Positions 43,917 to 55,072 of a stretch of 64,000 bases of DNA are shown in pieces (position 1 is the first letter of the stretch; every line of letters begins with the position of its first letter). Below the pieces are notes generated by a model. It was not told where the DNA came from. It worked only from the letters and a program-made list of their open reading frames with translations, and did not search any database. The stretch covers positions 40,961 through 104,960 of the forward strand of contig NZ_JBGQOG010000017.1 of assembly GCF_052113705.1 (NCBI RefSeq), given 5' to 3'. This DNA is from JBGQOG01 sp052113705. GTDB taxonomy: Bacteria; Pseudomonadota; Alphaproteobacteria; Rhodobacterales; Rhodobacteraceae. The translations under genes and the position numbers were made by a program.

Positions 43917-44039
43917 ATGGCCAAGGAACTGAAATCCGTCCTGTCCCGCAACCACGCCACCTTGTGGCAAGATGCCTTGGGCGCGGTGTCGCTCGTCGTG
44001 ATGCTGGTGGTTGGCCTGCATTTGCCGAACCTGATCTGA
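43917..44039 (+). CDS. Small membrane protein under SOS control
   Basis: A 40-residue frame with ribosome site AGAGAGGG 4-5 nt before the ATG. Basic N-terminus (MAKELKSVLSRNHATLW) then one hydrophobic segment (ALGAVSLVVMLVVGLHLP). Too short for gene-finders to score. The SOS box upstream suggests DNA-damage induction. Caulobacter SidA, a 29-residue SOS-induced inner-membrane inhibitor of division, is a functional analogue by position and size only; no sequence homology is claimed. Confidence 0.7.
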   Translation: MAKELKSVLSRNHATLWQDALGAVSLVVMLVVGLHLPNLI

Positions 44040-44047
44040 GAACTGCC

Positions 44048-44120
44048 GGGGCCTTTGGGCCCGGGGCCTCTGTCTCGGGAAATTTGTCCGGGGGCCTTTG
44101 TCCCGGGGGCCTTTGTCTCT
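44048..44120 (+). repeat. 15-nt tandem repeat array (GGGGCCTTTGTCYCG)
   Basis: Five units in 73 bases with lengths 15, 15, 13, 15 and 15: a GGGGCCTTTG core occurs at 44048, 44063 (one change), 44091 and 44106, with a degenerate unit at 44078. Located 9 bases after the stop of the small membrane protein and not part of a plausible gene. Confidence 0.75.
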
Positions 44121-44149
44121 GGGCGCTGTGATCCGCGCTTGTGATATTT

Positions 44150-44398
44150 TAGGGAGGAATTCGAGGTCGTCTTTCCGATGCGTGACACCGGGCCCGGAAC
44201 GCCCCGTCAGGCATCACCCCCTCCGGGGCGTTTCGCTCTGGTGGCTCTGCGGAGCTGCGGCTCCGTTTTTACTGAACCTACTGTCTCTATGCTTACTGCC
44301 TCTGCGCTTTCGCTCCCGGTGCTGTCCGCTGCACCTACCTGTTCCCCCGCGAAGCGCTTTCCTGACCGTCTTGCCTCCGGGCAAGGCGGTCTTTTTTT
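44150..44398 (+). ncRNA. Candidate structured small RNA with intrinsic terminator
   Basis: Region without a gene that carries nested pairings on the + strand: AACGCCCCG (44198-44206) with CGGGGCGTT (44224-44232); CGGAGC-TGCG-GCTCCG (44250-44265) followed by TTTTT; GCGCTTTCGC (44304-44313) with GCGAAGCGC (44349-44357, one bulge), enclosing GGTGC/GCACC (44318/44331); and a final 12-bp hairpin with T7. A possible -10 (TATTTT) lies near 44143. I do not recognise 6S, SRP, RNase P or tmRNA. Confidence 0.4.
44364..44398 (+). terminator. Strong intrinsic terminator
   Basis: GACCGTCTTGCC and GGCAAGGCGGTC form a 12-bp stem (one G-U pair) with a TCCG loop, followed directly by seven T residues. This is the clearest Rho-independent terminator in the window, yet no protein gene ends near it, which supports an RNA gene upstream. 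Confidence 0.88.
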
Positions 44399-45020
44399 GT
44401 CGAGAACGCGGGAGGATCACGGGCTGTCGGAGACAATTGCGTCTTGTAGATTGCGGTTTGCAGATTGCGCGCGCATTTCTGGCGGCTTCGGCGGCTGCCC
44501 CGATGGTGATCACCGATGGCGATCACCCGACGCGATCTCCGGCGGGGGGCGGCTTGTCAGCTGCGGCAGATCGGGGGTGGGCTGACGGAGTGGCGCTTCG
44601 TCCGTCAGAATCGTGCGGGCATGGCCCAGCGAGATCCTGCGGTGGTGACCGCAGAGGCGGCCGTGGCTGCGCCGAAGCTAAGGGAGGCCCGGTGGTCGGA
44701 ACAGTCGATTGGGAAGGCCTGTTTGGCAGGTTGGTTCGGAAGCCAGGTCGGGGAAATTGCTCGGGAAGGCCGGTCGGGGACGTTGGGCAAAGATGTCGGT
44801 TGACGACGGCGGGCGGAGATGTCGCGATCCCATCGGCCAGGTTTCTGGTCCGGCCGCCGCCGTCATGCGGCAAACGGCCCCGCGCACAGCGCCCGGGCCT
44901 TTGCGGCGCCGGGTCAAGTGACCGGAGCTGGCGCGCCGGGCGTTTGGGCCCCCTCCCGCAGACCTGCGCATCCTGCGGCGGTGTCAGACCTGCCGGAGAG
45001 GCACCGCCGGGATCGCGGGG
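44399..45020. other. Gene-free intergenic stretch before MCP gene
   Basis: About 620 bases with no credible gene on either strand; open frames here are low-information and lack ribosome sites. A near-repeat GATGGTGATCACC / GATGGCGATCACC occurs around 44501-44528. No other structure seen. Confidence 0.5.
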
Positions 45021-46421
45021 CTAGAACGCATAGGCGATGCGCAACCCGCCCCAATGGCGGCCTTCGACAAAAATCGGCGCCGAGACATCCTTGAGCAGGA
45101 CATAGGCACCGCCGCCCATATCCCGGCGATAGACCTGCAGGACGAAGGGGGCGGTGGATTGCCCCGCGCGCAGGCCGACCCTGTCGTTGAAAATGCGCCG
45201 GTTCCGGCAATTGGCCGCGTCCCAGACCGGATCGCCGCTGGGCGGGGCCGAGAATTTCCGGTTATGCGTCGGCAGATAGCCGTTGCGGTCCACGCAGGCC
45301 GCAAAGACCACACGCGGGTCGAGACCGAGGATCGGCTCTTGCAATGCCGGCAGGATCTGATCGCAAAACCGGGTATAGGGCGCAAGGCTCTGGACCGGAT
45401 CTGTGCCCGCAACCGGCTTGTAGCGCTGATCAAAAAGCGCCTGCAGCGGGATCGCGCCGCGCGCCACGCCCTCGGTGAAAGCCGCGCCGATCCGGGCAGC
45501 GGTGTCCTGCACCATCGCGATCATCCCGGCATCCTCGGAAGCGCCCCCCAGCGCCACGGTGCCCTGAACCATCCCCTCACTGAGCGAGATCAGCGCATCG
45601 ACCCGCTCGCGCGCCTCATGCACCTGATCGGCCGAGGCGTTGACGCCCCGGATCACCTGTTGGAAGCTGGGGTTGAAGCTGGCATGGGCCTGACGAACCT
45701 CCTGCGCCCGGCTGGAGATTTCGCGCGCGGCACCCCTTGTGCCTTCGACCGAACGGGTCATCTCGGTCAGCTGCGCATCGGTTTGCGCGCCGCCGCGCAG
45801 AACCTCGCCCGCCGAAACGGCAATCGTGCCCGCCTCATTGCGCAGGGATTCGATCCGTTGGGTCAGCCCGGCAATGGAATCGCCGATGGTTTCGGCTGCG
45901 GCGGCGGTCTTGCGCGACAGATCGTTGATCGCCTCGGCCACCACCGCAAAGCCGCGGCCCGCATCGCCTGCCCGTGCCGCTTCGATCTTGGCGTTGATCG
46001 CCAGAATGTTCACCTGCGCCGCGATGGAAGAAATTTCGTTGTTCGAGGACAAAACCGCGTTCAGCGTGCCCTCGATCTCGGCCATCCGCCCGTCGACATG
46101 CTGCACCCATTCCGCCACCGTGCGGGTGTGGCCATCCGTCTCGCGCAGCGCCTTGACCGCCGAGGTGACCGTACCCATCGTCGCCTCGGCCGAGGAGGAG
46201 ATCAGATCGACGCTGGCGATTACTTCGGTATTGGCGCGGTCCACCAGTTCGGCCTGGGCGCGGGCCTGCGTCAATTGCTGCCGCAGCGCCGCCGCCTCGC
46301 CATCGACCTGATCAAGATAGCCCGCCACATCCACGATATCGCGTGCGAGCGTCACCGCGCTCGCGGCCAAATGGTCCAGAAGCGGGTCGGATTCGGCGGT
46401 CATCGGGGGGGTATGTATCAT
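45021..46421 (-). CDS. Soluble methyl-accepting chemotaxis protein with C-terminal sensor
   Basis: A 466-residue chemoreceptor without a transmembrane segment. Residues about 40-290 are coiled coil with the MCP hairpin tip EISSIAAQVNILAINAKIEA and NDLSRKTAAAAETIG. The sensor-like domain is C-terminal (residues about 310-466), with PTHNRKFSAPPSGDPVWDAANC and RRDMGGGAYVLLKDVSAPIFV, giving an inverted layout: signalling domain first, sensor last. The ATG at 46421 is preferred because GAGGA lies 8 nt upstream. No other chemotaxis genes are next to it. Confidence 0.85.
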   Translation of the reverse strand: MIHTPPMTAESDPLLDHLAASAVTLARDIVDVAGYLDQVDGEAAALRQQLTQARAQAELVDRANTEVIASVDLISSSAEATMGTVTSAVKALRETDGHTRTVAEWVQHVDGRMAEIEGTLNAVLSSNNEISSIAAQVNILAINAKIEAARAGDAGRGFAVVAEAINDLSRKTAAAAETIGDSIAGLTQRIESLRNEAGTIAVSAGEVLRGGAQTDAQLTEMTRSVEGTRGAAREISSRAQEVRQAHASFNPSFQQVIRGVNASADQVHEARERVDALISLSEGMVQGTVALGGASEDAGMIAMVQDTAARIGAAFTEGVARGAIPLQALFDQRYKPVAGTDPVQSLAPYTRFCDQILPALQEPILGLDPRVVFAACVDRNGYLPTHNRKFSAPPSGDPVWDAANCRNRRIFNDRVGLRAGQSTAPFVLQVYRRDMGGGAYVLLKDVSAPIFVEGRHWGGLRIAYAF

Positions 46422-46475
46422 GGGCGAAGTCCTCACAAGTCGCGCCCAAGGTGACACCCGCGCCTTGCAGAATGC

Positions 46476-46943
46476 TTAACCCGCCCGGGAATTTCTGTCC
46501 GCATCCGCGGTAACTGCGGCATCAAAGGCCGCCAGAGTCGCCTCGAATGCCAGCAAAACCGAGGCATGCCGGTTGGGATATTCCCGCGCCGGGATCAGCA
46601 CCGCCAGCCCGTCAAACGGCGCGTCCGGGGTTGGCCCGCTGTCGCGCAGCATCGCCTCCAGCGCGTCGCGGGCGGCTTGCAGTTCGGCCCGGTTGCGGCC
46701 CAGCACCACATCGCCCAGCACCGATGCCGAGGCCTGACCCAGCGCACAGGCCTGCACATCCTGCGCGAATGCCGCGATGCGCCCGTCCTTGAGCCGCAGG
46801 TCCACGGCGACGGTCGAGCCGCACATCGGCGCGCGCTTGCGGGCATGGCCATCGGCGTCCGCCAGCGTGCCCAGATGCGGAATATCGGCCGCCAGCGCCA
46901 GGATCCGCTGCGAATAGAGTTTGATCAGGTCGCTGTCGCTCAT
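46476..46943 (-). CDS. NifU/IscU-like iron-sulfur scaffold protein
   Basis: A 155-residue protein of the NifU_N fold. PMCGSTVAVDLRLKDGRI has the first conserved cysteine near residue 41 and DVQACALGQASASVLGD the second near residue 66. The third cysteine of true IscU is not evident, so it may be a Fe-S scaffold of the SufU-like or accessory kind. Divergent from hisI with a short shared promoter region (63 bases). Confidence 0.75.
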   Translation of the reverse strand: MSDSDLIKLYSQRILALAADIPHLGTLADADGHARKRAPMCGSTVAVDLRLKDGRIAAFAQDVQACALGQASASVLGDVVLGRNRAELQAARDALEAMLRDSGPTPDAPFDGLAVLIPAREYPNRHASVLLAFEATLAAFDAAVTADADRNSRAG

Positions 46944-47006
46944 GGTTTTCCCCGCCGCTGCTGCGTGATAGATAAGGCGCAACCCCGTGATGCGAAAGAC
47001 CTTGCC

Positions 47007-47366
47007 ATGACCTTCGACCCCGAAAGCCTGAAATTTGACGCCCAGGGGCTGATCCCCGCCATTGCGCAGGACCCGGAGACGGGCGAGGTGCTGATGATGG
47101 CCTGGATGAATGCCGCCTCGATCGCCAAAACGCTGGAGACCGGCAAGGTCACCTATTGGTCGCGCTCGCGGCAGGCGTTCTGGGTGAAGGGCGAGACCTC
47201 GGGACACCTGCAGACACTGGTCGAGATGCGGGTGGATTGCGACCGCGATTGCCTTTTGGTGCTGGTGCATCAGGAGGGGCCGGCCTGCCATACCAACCGC
47301 CGCTCGTGCTTTTACACCGCGGTCAGGGCTGGGGATGAAGTCGAGATCATGGCACCGATGGTGTGA
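47007..47366 (+). CDS. hisI: Phosphoribosyl-AMP cyclohydrolase HisI
   Basis: Third step of histidine biosynthesis. 119 residues, the standalone length without the HisE domain. MMAWMNAASIAKTLETGKVTYWSRSR near residues 29-54, WVKGETSGHLQ, VDCDRDCLLVLVHQ (metal ligands) and PACHTNRRSCFY with the zinc cysteines. The ATG at 47007 lies after a short spacer with no good upstream start; a longer frame into the divergent NifU-like gene is rejected. Confidence 0.95.
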   Translation: MTFDPESLKFDAQGLIPAIAQDPETGEVLMMAWMNAASIAKTLETGKVTYWSRSRQAFWVKGETSGHLQTLVEMRVDCDRDCLLVLVHQEGPACHTNRRSCFYTAVRAGDEVEIMAPMV

Positions 47367-47424
47367 GACCTCGTGCCGGGATGTGGTGTCGGAAGGGTTA
47401 AGTTTTTCCGTTAACGCACTGAAT

Positions 47425-48288
47425 TTAGTCGGTAAATTCGATAATGTCGCGGATATCGGCAGGGCTGTACCCCTCGGCCCGGTAGGTGTGCAGGCTGCGG
47501 GCGTCATCGCGTTTGGCCAGCCGCTTGCCGTTCTCGTCCCGGATCAGCCGATGGTGATGATAGGCGGGCGTCGGCAGGTCCAGCAGCGCCTGCAAGAGGC
47601 GGTGAATGGCGGTCGCTTCAAAGAGATCCTCGCCGCGCGTCACCTCGGTGATGCCCTGCGCCGCATCATCGACCACGACCGCCAGATGATAGCTGGTGCC
47701 CATCTCGCGGCGCGACAAAATGATGTCACCGCAATGGGTTACCAGCCAGTCCTGATCCAGCCTGTGAAGGCCGCGAAAGGCGGGCCCGCTTTCTTGAAAG
47801 CCCTCGTCCCCGGAGAGAGTGGCCACGGCCCGCGCCATGTCCAGCCGGATCGCGTCGCCGGGCGCCGCATCCGCGATGCGCCTGTGGCGGCAGGTGCCGG
47901 GATAGACGAGGCCATCCGGGCCCACCAGCGGCGCGCCTTCTTGCGGTGCGGCAAGGGCGGCGCGGATATCGCCGCGCGTGCAGCGGCAAGGGTAGCATAA
48001 ACCGCTTGAAATCAATCTGTTGAGAGCAGTTTCATAGGCGCCCCGCCGCTCGGATTGCCGCCAGACCGGTTCCGGCCAGCTCAGGCCCAGCCAATGCAGA
48101 TCCTCATAGATCTGCGCTTCCCAGGCGGGGCGGCAGCGACTTTGGTCAATATCCTCGATCCTGAGCAGAAACGCACCCGGATCGGCGCGGCTGGCGGCAA
48201 CAAATGCCGCCAGCGCATGGCCCAAATGCAGCGGGCCGGTGGGCGATGGCGCAAAGCGCGTGCGCTTCAGCTTTGGCGCGCAAGCCAT
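47425..48288 (-). CDS. gluQ: Glutamyl-Q tRNA(Asp) synthetase
   Basis: Attaches glutamate to queuosine in tRNA(Asp). 287 residues, a truncated GluRS without the anticodon domain. TRFAPSPTGPLHLGHALAAF contains the HIGH-like motif (HLGH), CYPCRCTRGDI and PGTCRHRR form the zinc site, and DENGKRLAKRDDARSL carries the KMSKS-like loop (KRLAKRD). Its start overlaps the 3' end of trmFO by 22 bases, so the two tRNA modification genes are coupled. Confidence 0.92.
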   Translation of the reverse strand: MACAPKLKRTRFAPSPTGPLHLGHALAAFVAASRADPGAFLLRIEDIDQSRCRPAWEAQIYEDLHWLGLSWPEPVWRQSERRGAYETALNRLISSGLCYPCRCTRGDIRAALAAPQEGAPLVGPDGLVYPGTCRHRRIADAAPGDAIRLDMARAVATLSGDEGFQESGPAFRGLHRLDQDWLVTHCGDIILSRREMGTSYHLAVVVDDAAQGITEVTRGEDLFEATAIHRLLQALLDLPTPAYHHHRLIRDENGKRLAKRDDARSLHTYRAEGYSPADIRDIIEFTD

Positions 48289-49607
48289 TCGCTGAACACT
48301 TCTTTTGCCCGGTCGGTATAGGCTTTGTAGCGGTCCTTGCGTCCGCGACGTCCGCCCTTGGCCTCAATCGGCGGGAAGAGGCCGAAGTTGACGTTCATCG
48401 GCTGAAAGGTCTTCGCCTCGGCGCCGCCGGTGATGTGATGGATCAGCGCGCCCATCGCGGTTTCGCCCGAGGGGGCCTCAAGGCTGCGGCCCTGAATTTC
48501 CGCCGCGGCCAGACGTCCGGCCAAAAGCCCCATCGCGGCGCTTTCCACATAGCCTTCCACCCCGGTGATCTGCCCGGCAAAGCGGATATTCGGCCGCGAT
48601 TTCAGCCGCATCTGTGCGTCAAGCAGCGTCGGTGAGTTGATGAACGTGTTGCGGTGAATGCCGCCAAGCCGGGCGAAAGACGCCTCGGCCAATGCCGGGA
48701 TCATTTTGAGAACAGCAGTTTGTGCGCCGTACTTCATCTTGGTCTGAAAGCCGACGATGTTGTAAAGCGTGCCCAGAGCATTGTCGCGGCGCAGCTGCAC
48801 CACCGCATAGGGTTTCACATCCGGCTGATGCGCATTGGTCAGGCCCACCGGCTTCATCGGGCCGAAACGCAGCGTCTCGCGCCCGCGCTCGGCCATCACT
48901 TCGATGGGCAGGCAGCCGTCGAAATAGCCCGCGGTTTCACCCTCATGAAACTCGGTCTTCTCGGCGGCCAGCAGCGCGTCGATGAAGGCCTCATATTCGT
49001 CTTTGGTGAGCGGGCAGTTCATATAGGCCGTCTGCTCTTCCAGCGTCTCGCCCTTGTCATAGCGCGACTGCATCCAGGCCTTGGTCATGTCCACGCTCTC
49101 GGCATAGACGATGGGGGCGATGGCATCGAAAAACGCCAGAGCCTCGGCCCCGGTCTCGGCGCGGATGCTCTCGGCCAGCGCGCCGGAGGTGAGGGGGCCG
49201 GTGGCGATGATCCAATGCCCCTCGGTGGGGAGTTCCGTCACTTCACCCTCGGCCACCGAGATCAGCGGGTGGCTGCGCAGCCGCGCGGTGACCGCTTCGG
49301 CAAAGGGATCGCGGTCGACGGCCAGCGCGCCGCCCGCGGGCAGGCGGTGGGCGCGGGCCATTTCCATGATCAGCCCGCCCGCGGCCCCCATCTCCCAATG
49401 CAGGAGGCCCACGGCGTTGCGCTCATCATCATCCGAGCGGAAGGAATTGGAGCAGACCATTTCGGCGAAAGAGCCGGTGCGGTGCGCGAAAGTGCCGACC
49501 TGCGGGCGCATCTCATGCAGCACCACCGGCACGCCGGCCTCGGCCGCTTGCCATGCTGCTTCTGATCCGGCCATGCCGCCGCCGAGGATGTGGAGTGTTT
49601 GTGTCAT
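48267..49607 (-). CDS. trmFO: Methylenetetrahydrofolate-tRNA-(uracil-5-)-methyltransferase TrmFO
   Basis: FAD/folate enzyme forming m5U54 in tRNA. 446 residues. LHILGGGMAGSEAAWQAAEAG at the N-terminus is the FAD Rossmann motif; MVCSNSFRSDD (catalytic Cys region), AYMNCPLTKDEYEAFIDALL, FDGCLPIEVMAERGRETLRFGPMKPVGL and AGQITGVEGYVESAAMG are all family blocks. The ATG at 49607 is chosen; the open frame extends 48 codons upstream without support. Overlaps gluQ by 22 bases. Confidence 0.94.
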   Translation of the reverse strand: MTQTLHILGGGMAGSEAAWQAAEAGVPVVLHEMRPQVGTFAHRTGSFAEMVCSNSFRSDDDERNAVGLLHWEMGAAGGLIMEMARAHRLPAGGALAVDRDPFAEAVTARLRSHPLISVAEGEVTELPTEGHWIIATGPLTSGALAESIRAETGAEALAFFDAIAPIVYAESVDMTKAWMQSRYDKGETLEEQTAYMNCPLTKDEYEAFIDALLAAEKTEFHEGETAGYFDGCLPIEVMAERGRETLRFGPMKPVGLTNAHQPDVKPYAVVQLRRDNALGTLYNIVGFQTKMKYGAQTAVLKMIPALAEASFARLGGIHRNTFINSPTLLDAQMRLKSRPNIRFAGQITGVEGYVESAAMGLLAGRLAAAEIQGRSLEAPSGETAMGALIHHITGGAEAKTFQPMNVNFGLFPPIEAKGGRRGRKDRYKAYTDRAKEVFSEWLARQS

Positions 49608-49683
49608 GGCCGGGTCATATCCGGCCCGGCAGACCAATGCAATTGCGCAGAATGGCCCCGGCGACACCGATGCCTGCGGCCGC

Positions 49684-50034
49684 TCAGAGCAGGGCGATCC
49701 GCTCGCGCCGCTCAGGGTCGGGATAGGGGCGGTAAAGCCCCACTTCGGCACGGCCGATCATGTGGTGGAATTGCTCGTAATGGCGCACGACGGTCTCATC
49801 GGCCTGTCCCAGCGCGTGGAAAGTGGCATCCAGATGCGCCAGCCCCTCAACCTCGATCTCGAGCAGGAAATCACAATGGCTGTCGGTGGCCAGGCCCAGT
49901 TTGCGCCGCATCAGCCGCCAGTTGACGATCATCGCGCGGTCTTTCAGATCGTTCAGCCAAACTTCCGCCGCCGCCGCAAAGGCCAAAGCCTTGGCATCGG
50001 ATTTCAGCTCGATCATGCAGTGATAGAGATTCAT
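49684..50034 (-). CDS. DUF6614-like small protein
   Basis: A 116-residue protein starting MNLYHCMIELKSDAKALAF, with GGGAGGAA 5 nt upstream of the ATG at 50034. The sequence looks like a single compact alpha/beta domain (dimeric ferredoxin-like fold), with WRLMRRKLGLATDSHCDFLLEIEVEGLAHLD in the middle. It matches the DUF6614 type found in rhodobacters as far as I can tell; no function is known. Stands alone. Confidence 0.6.
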   Translation of the reverse strand: MNLYHCMIELKSDAKALAFAAAAEVWLNDLKDRAMIVNWRLMRRKLGLATDSHCDFLLEIEVEGLAHLDATFHALGQADETVVRHYEQFHHMIGRAEVGLYRPYPDPERRERIALL

Positions 50035-50150
50035 CGCGTTCCTCCCGGACACTCGCCCTCAGTGAAACAGCAAGGTCTTGAGAAACGCTTAAATTCCGGG
50101 CGGCTGCCGCGGGGGGAGCCGCCCGGAAAGGGGTATCGACAAGAGGGGGA

Positions 50151-50855
50151 TCAGAAGCCCGGCAGGATGTCTTGCAGGCCGCGGCTGCCGAAGGTGGTGC
50201 CCCGGTTGCCGCCAAAGGTCATTTTCACACCCAGGCCGACATAGGGCTCGACATTGTCATCGGGCAGGTCGGCGGCGCCGAATTCACCCGAGATCACCAT
50301 ACCGTCCTGCGGCGCGAAATCGGCGAGGGCGCCGACGCGGGTCAGGGTTTCCGAGCCGTCGTCGACATAGTCGAACCGGCCACCCAGCGAGAGACGGTCG
50401 CTCAGTGCATAATCGCTGCGCAGCCCCACCGCATTGCCCCGGCCATTGTCGCCGTCGATGAAGGTCAGGTTGCCCTCGACGTCGAACATGCCAAAGGTGT
50501 TGCGCGCCTCGATGCCCCAGAGGTCAAGGTTCTGCCCGGCCAGCCAGTCGCGGCCCGCAAAGGCACCGACAGAGGCGCCGTTGCTCATGTGATAGATGCC
50601 GTGCAGCGCAAAGTTCTGGCCGCTGTCGTCCAGAAAGCCGAATTGATGCGCGGCGATGTCGGTCTGGATCGAGAAGTTCGGGCCGAAACCCGCTTCCAGC
50701 GACCCGCCGAGCGATGCCTTGTTGGTGTCGCGCATGCCGTGGTCGGCGAAGGTGGAGTAGTTCAGCCCGACGCTGGCGCCGGTGATCTCAAAAGCACCCG
50801 CCAGTTGCGGCACGAGAGCCAGCGCCGAAAGCGCGGCGATAAGATGTTTTGCCAT
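50151..50855 (-). CDS. Outer membrane beta-barrel protein (porin-like)
   Basis: A 234-residue protein with a Sec signal peptide (residues 1-21, cut near AGA-FE). The rest is a series of alternating beta strands rich in Gly, Asp and aromatic residues (e.g. GASVGLNYSTFADHG), with repeated LGG and DYV turns. It ends in phenylalanine (LPGF), typical of BAM substrates. A longer open frame upstream has no start support. No specific family assigned. Confidence 0.7.
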   Translation of the reverse strand: MAKHLIAALSALALVPQLAGAFEITGASVGLNYSTFADHGMRDTNKASLGGSLEAGFGPNFSIQTDIAAHQFGFLDDSGQNFALHGIYHMSNGASVGAFAGRDWLAGQNLDLWGIEARNTFGMFDVEGNLTFIDGDNGRGNAVGLRSDYALSDRLSLGGRFDYVDDGSETLTRVGALADFAPQDGMVISGEFGAADLPDDNVEPYVGLGVKMTFGGNRGTTFGSRGLQDILPGF

Positions 50856-50989
50856 GTGTTTACTGCCTCGGTTTGTTGTTGGTTTTCTTTTGCTTAGTCC
50901 TATTGAAAACGCCACGCAATCCTGTCGCGGACCGCGTGGCGTAAACTTGCCGAGAGCTGCTTTCGCTGCTCTGGGTCAGGGGGGCCGGC

Positions 50990-53740
<2,751 letters not shown>

Positions 53741-53860
53741 GCGGTTTCCGCCCTTGCTGTTTCTTCTAGATCTTGTTGGCCCGCACTATAGCCCAACGAG
53801 TGCTTGCGGTGCAATGGCACATGCCACCCACCGCTGCTTGCTGTGACCGCTGGCGCGGGA

Positions 53861-54319
53861 TCAGGCGCGCCGCAGCGCCTTCAGCCAGAGGAGCGCCAGC
53901 AGGAACGAGAGGATCGCGTTCCAGCCCGCCATCGAAATTCCCATCAGCGACCAGGCAATCTCATCGCAGCGGATCAGCGGCGCCGCCATGATCTGATCCA
54001 GGAGCGCATCCGGCGACACTTGCGTGATATCGCCCGAGGTGCAGGTGTTCGGCCCCTCCCACCACTTCTGCTCGACGCCCACGTGATAGAGGCCAAGGCC
54101 GGAGGTGGCGAGGGCGGCCAGCGCCCCCAGCGCCAGCAGGATCGGCGCCGGGCCAAAGATCAGCACCAGCACCCCCAGGGCCACGGCGGCCATATGCGGA
54201 TAGCGTTGCAGCCAGCACAGATGGCAGGGGGCATAGCCCATCACCTGAAAGCTGAAGGCCCCTGCCAGAAGGGCTGCGGAACCGGCGGCGGCGGCAAGCG
54301 CCAGTTTCAGACGGGTCAT
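53861..54319 (-). CDS. dsbB: Disulfide bond formation protein B
   Basis: Inner-membrane quinone reductase that re-oxidises DsbA. 152 residues with four hydrophobic segments. First cysteine pair CHLC near residue 32-35 (periplasmic, APCHLCWLQRYPH), second pair CTSGD near residue 92 and PLIRCDE near residue 118. Both redox pairs expected for DsbB are present. It overlaps the DedA-like gene by 4 bases. No dsbA lies nearby. Confidence 0.92.
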   Translation of the reverse strand: MTRLKLALAAAAGSAALLAGAFSFQVMGYAPCHLCWLQRYPHMAAVALGVLVLIFGPAPILLALGALAALATSGLGLYHVGVEQKWWEGPNTCTSGDITQVSPDALLDQIMAAPLIRCDEIAWSLMGISMAGWNAILSFLLALLWLKALRRA

Positions 54320-54894
54320 AGGAACCTCAAGGCATAGAAGCTGCCGACCAGCAGCACGACGAAAACGGTGAAGACCATGCCCAGGCGCTTTTCAATGAAA
54401 TTGCGCACGGGCGGGCCGAATTTCCACAAAAGCGCCGCCACCAGAAAGAAGCGCAGCGCCCGGGCGAGAACCGCCACCGCAATGAACAGCGGCAGCGACA
54501 GATGCGTGGCGCCCGAGAAGATGGTGATGACCTTGAACGGGAACGGGGTGACCCCCGCCATCAGCACGGCCCAGCCGCCCCATTCATTGAACCGCAGCGA
54601 GAGATCCGCAAAAGCGGCTTCCTTGCCGTAAAAGGCCAGCAGCGGTTGTCCCACCACATCCATCAGCCCATAGCCGATGTAATAGCCCAGGCACCCGCCC
54701 AGCACCGAGGCGATGGTGGCGATCAGCGCGATGCGAAACGCCCGGTCGGGCCGCGCGAGGATCATCGGGATCATCAGCACATCGGGCGGGATCGGAAAGA
54801 ACGAGCTTTCGACAAAGGCGACAATCGCCAGCGCCCAGAGCGCGTGGCGGCTTTCCGCCAGCGACATCGTCCAGTCGTATAATCTGCGGATCAT
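54316..54894 (-). CDS. DedA/YqaA-family membrane protein
   Basis: A 192-residue inner-membrane protein of the SNARE-associated/VTT superfamily: ESSFFPIPPDVLMIPMILARP near residues 30-50 holds the EssxxPiPpe motif, and AGVTPFPFKVITIFSGATHLSLPLF near 112-136 carries the conserved phenylalanine and glycine pattern. Four to five hydrophobic helices. Function in lipid scrambling is known for DedA relatives, but not for this branch. 4-base overlap with dsbB. Confidence 0.85.
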   Translation of the reverse strand: MIRRLYDWTMSLAESRHALWALAIVAFVESSFFPIPPDVLMIPMILARPDRAFRIALIATIASVLGGCLGYYIGYGLMDVVGQPLLAFYGKEAAFADLSLRFNEWGGWAVLMAGVTPFPFKVITIFSGATHLSLPLFIAVAVLARALRFFLVAALLWKFGPPVRNFIEKRLGMVFTVFVVLLVGSFYALRFL

Positions 54895-55072
54895 TCAGCG
54901 CCCCTCATGCGTTCTTGTCTGTCGGATGGTCCGTTTGGCTTGGTTTGGCCTGCGCCTGCGCGGGCGTCAAGCGATAGGGGGCTTTTGAGACAGCGGCGCG
55001 ACGGTTAGTCTCGTCAACGTGACCAGTGCGCTGAATTCGGCGGCACCAACCCCGGGGTGGAGGATAGTCGGG

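Noticed and set aside
44150..44398. Identification of the RNA candidate as 6S, SRP, RNase P or tmRNA
   Set aside because: None of their signature motifs could be found, so it is left as an unnamed candidate.
44178..44585. Possible protein frame in the 44 kb intergenic region
   Set aside because: It is not conserved-looking, has no ribosome site and runs through the strong terminator hairpin.
45054..46454. Long + strand open frame antisense to the chemoreceptor gene
   Set aside because: It mirrors the codon bias of the real minus-strand gene, has no ribosome site and no recognisable motifs. The same applies to other long shadow frames, such as those over gyrA (51284-53791) and ligA (39506-41230).
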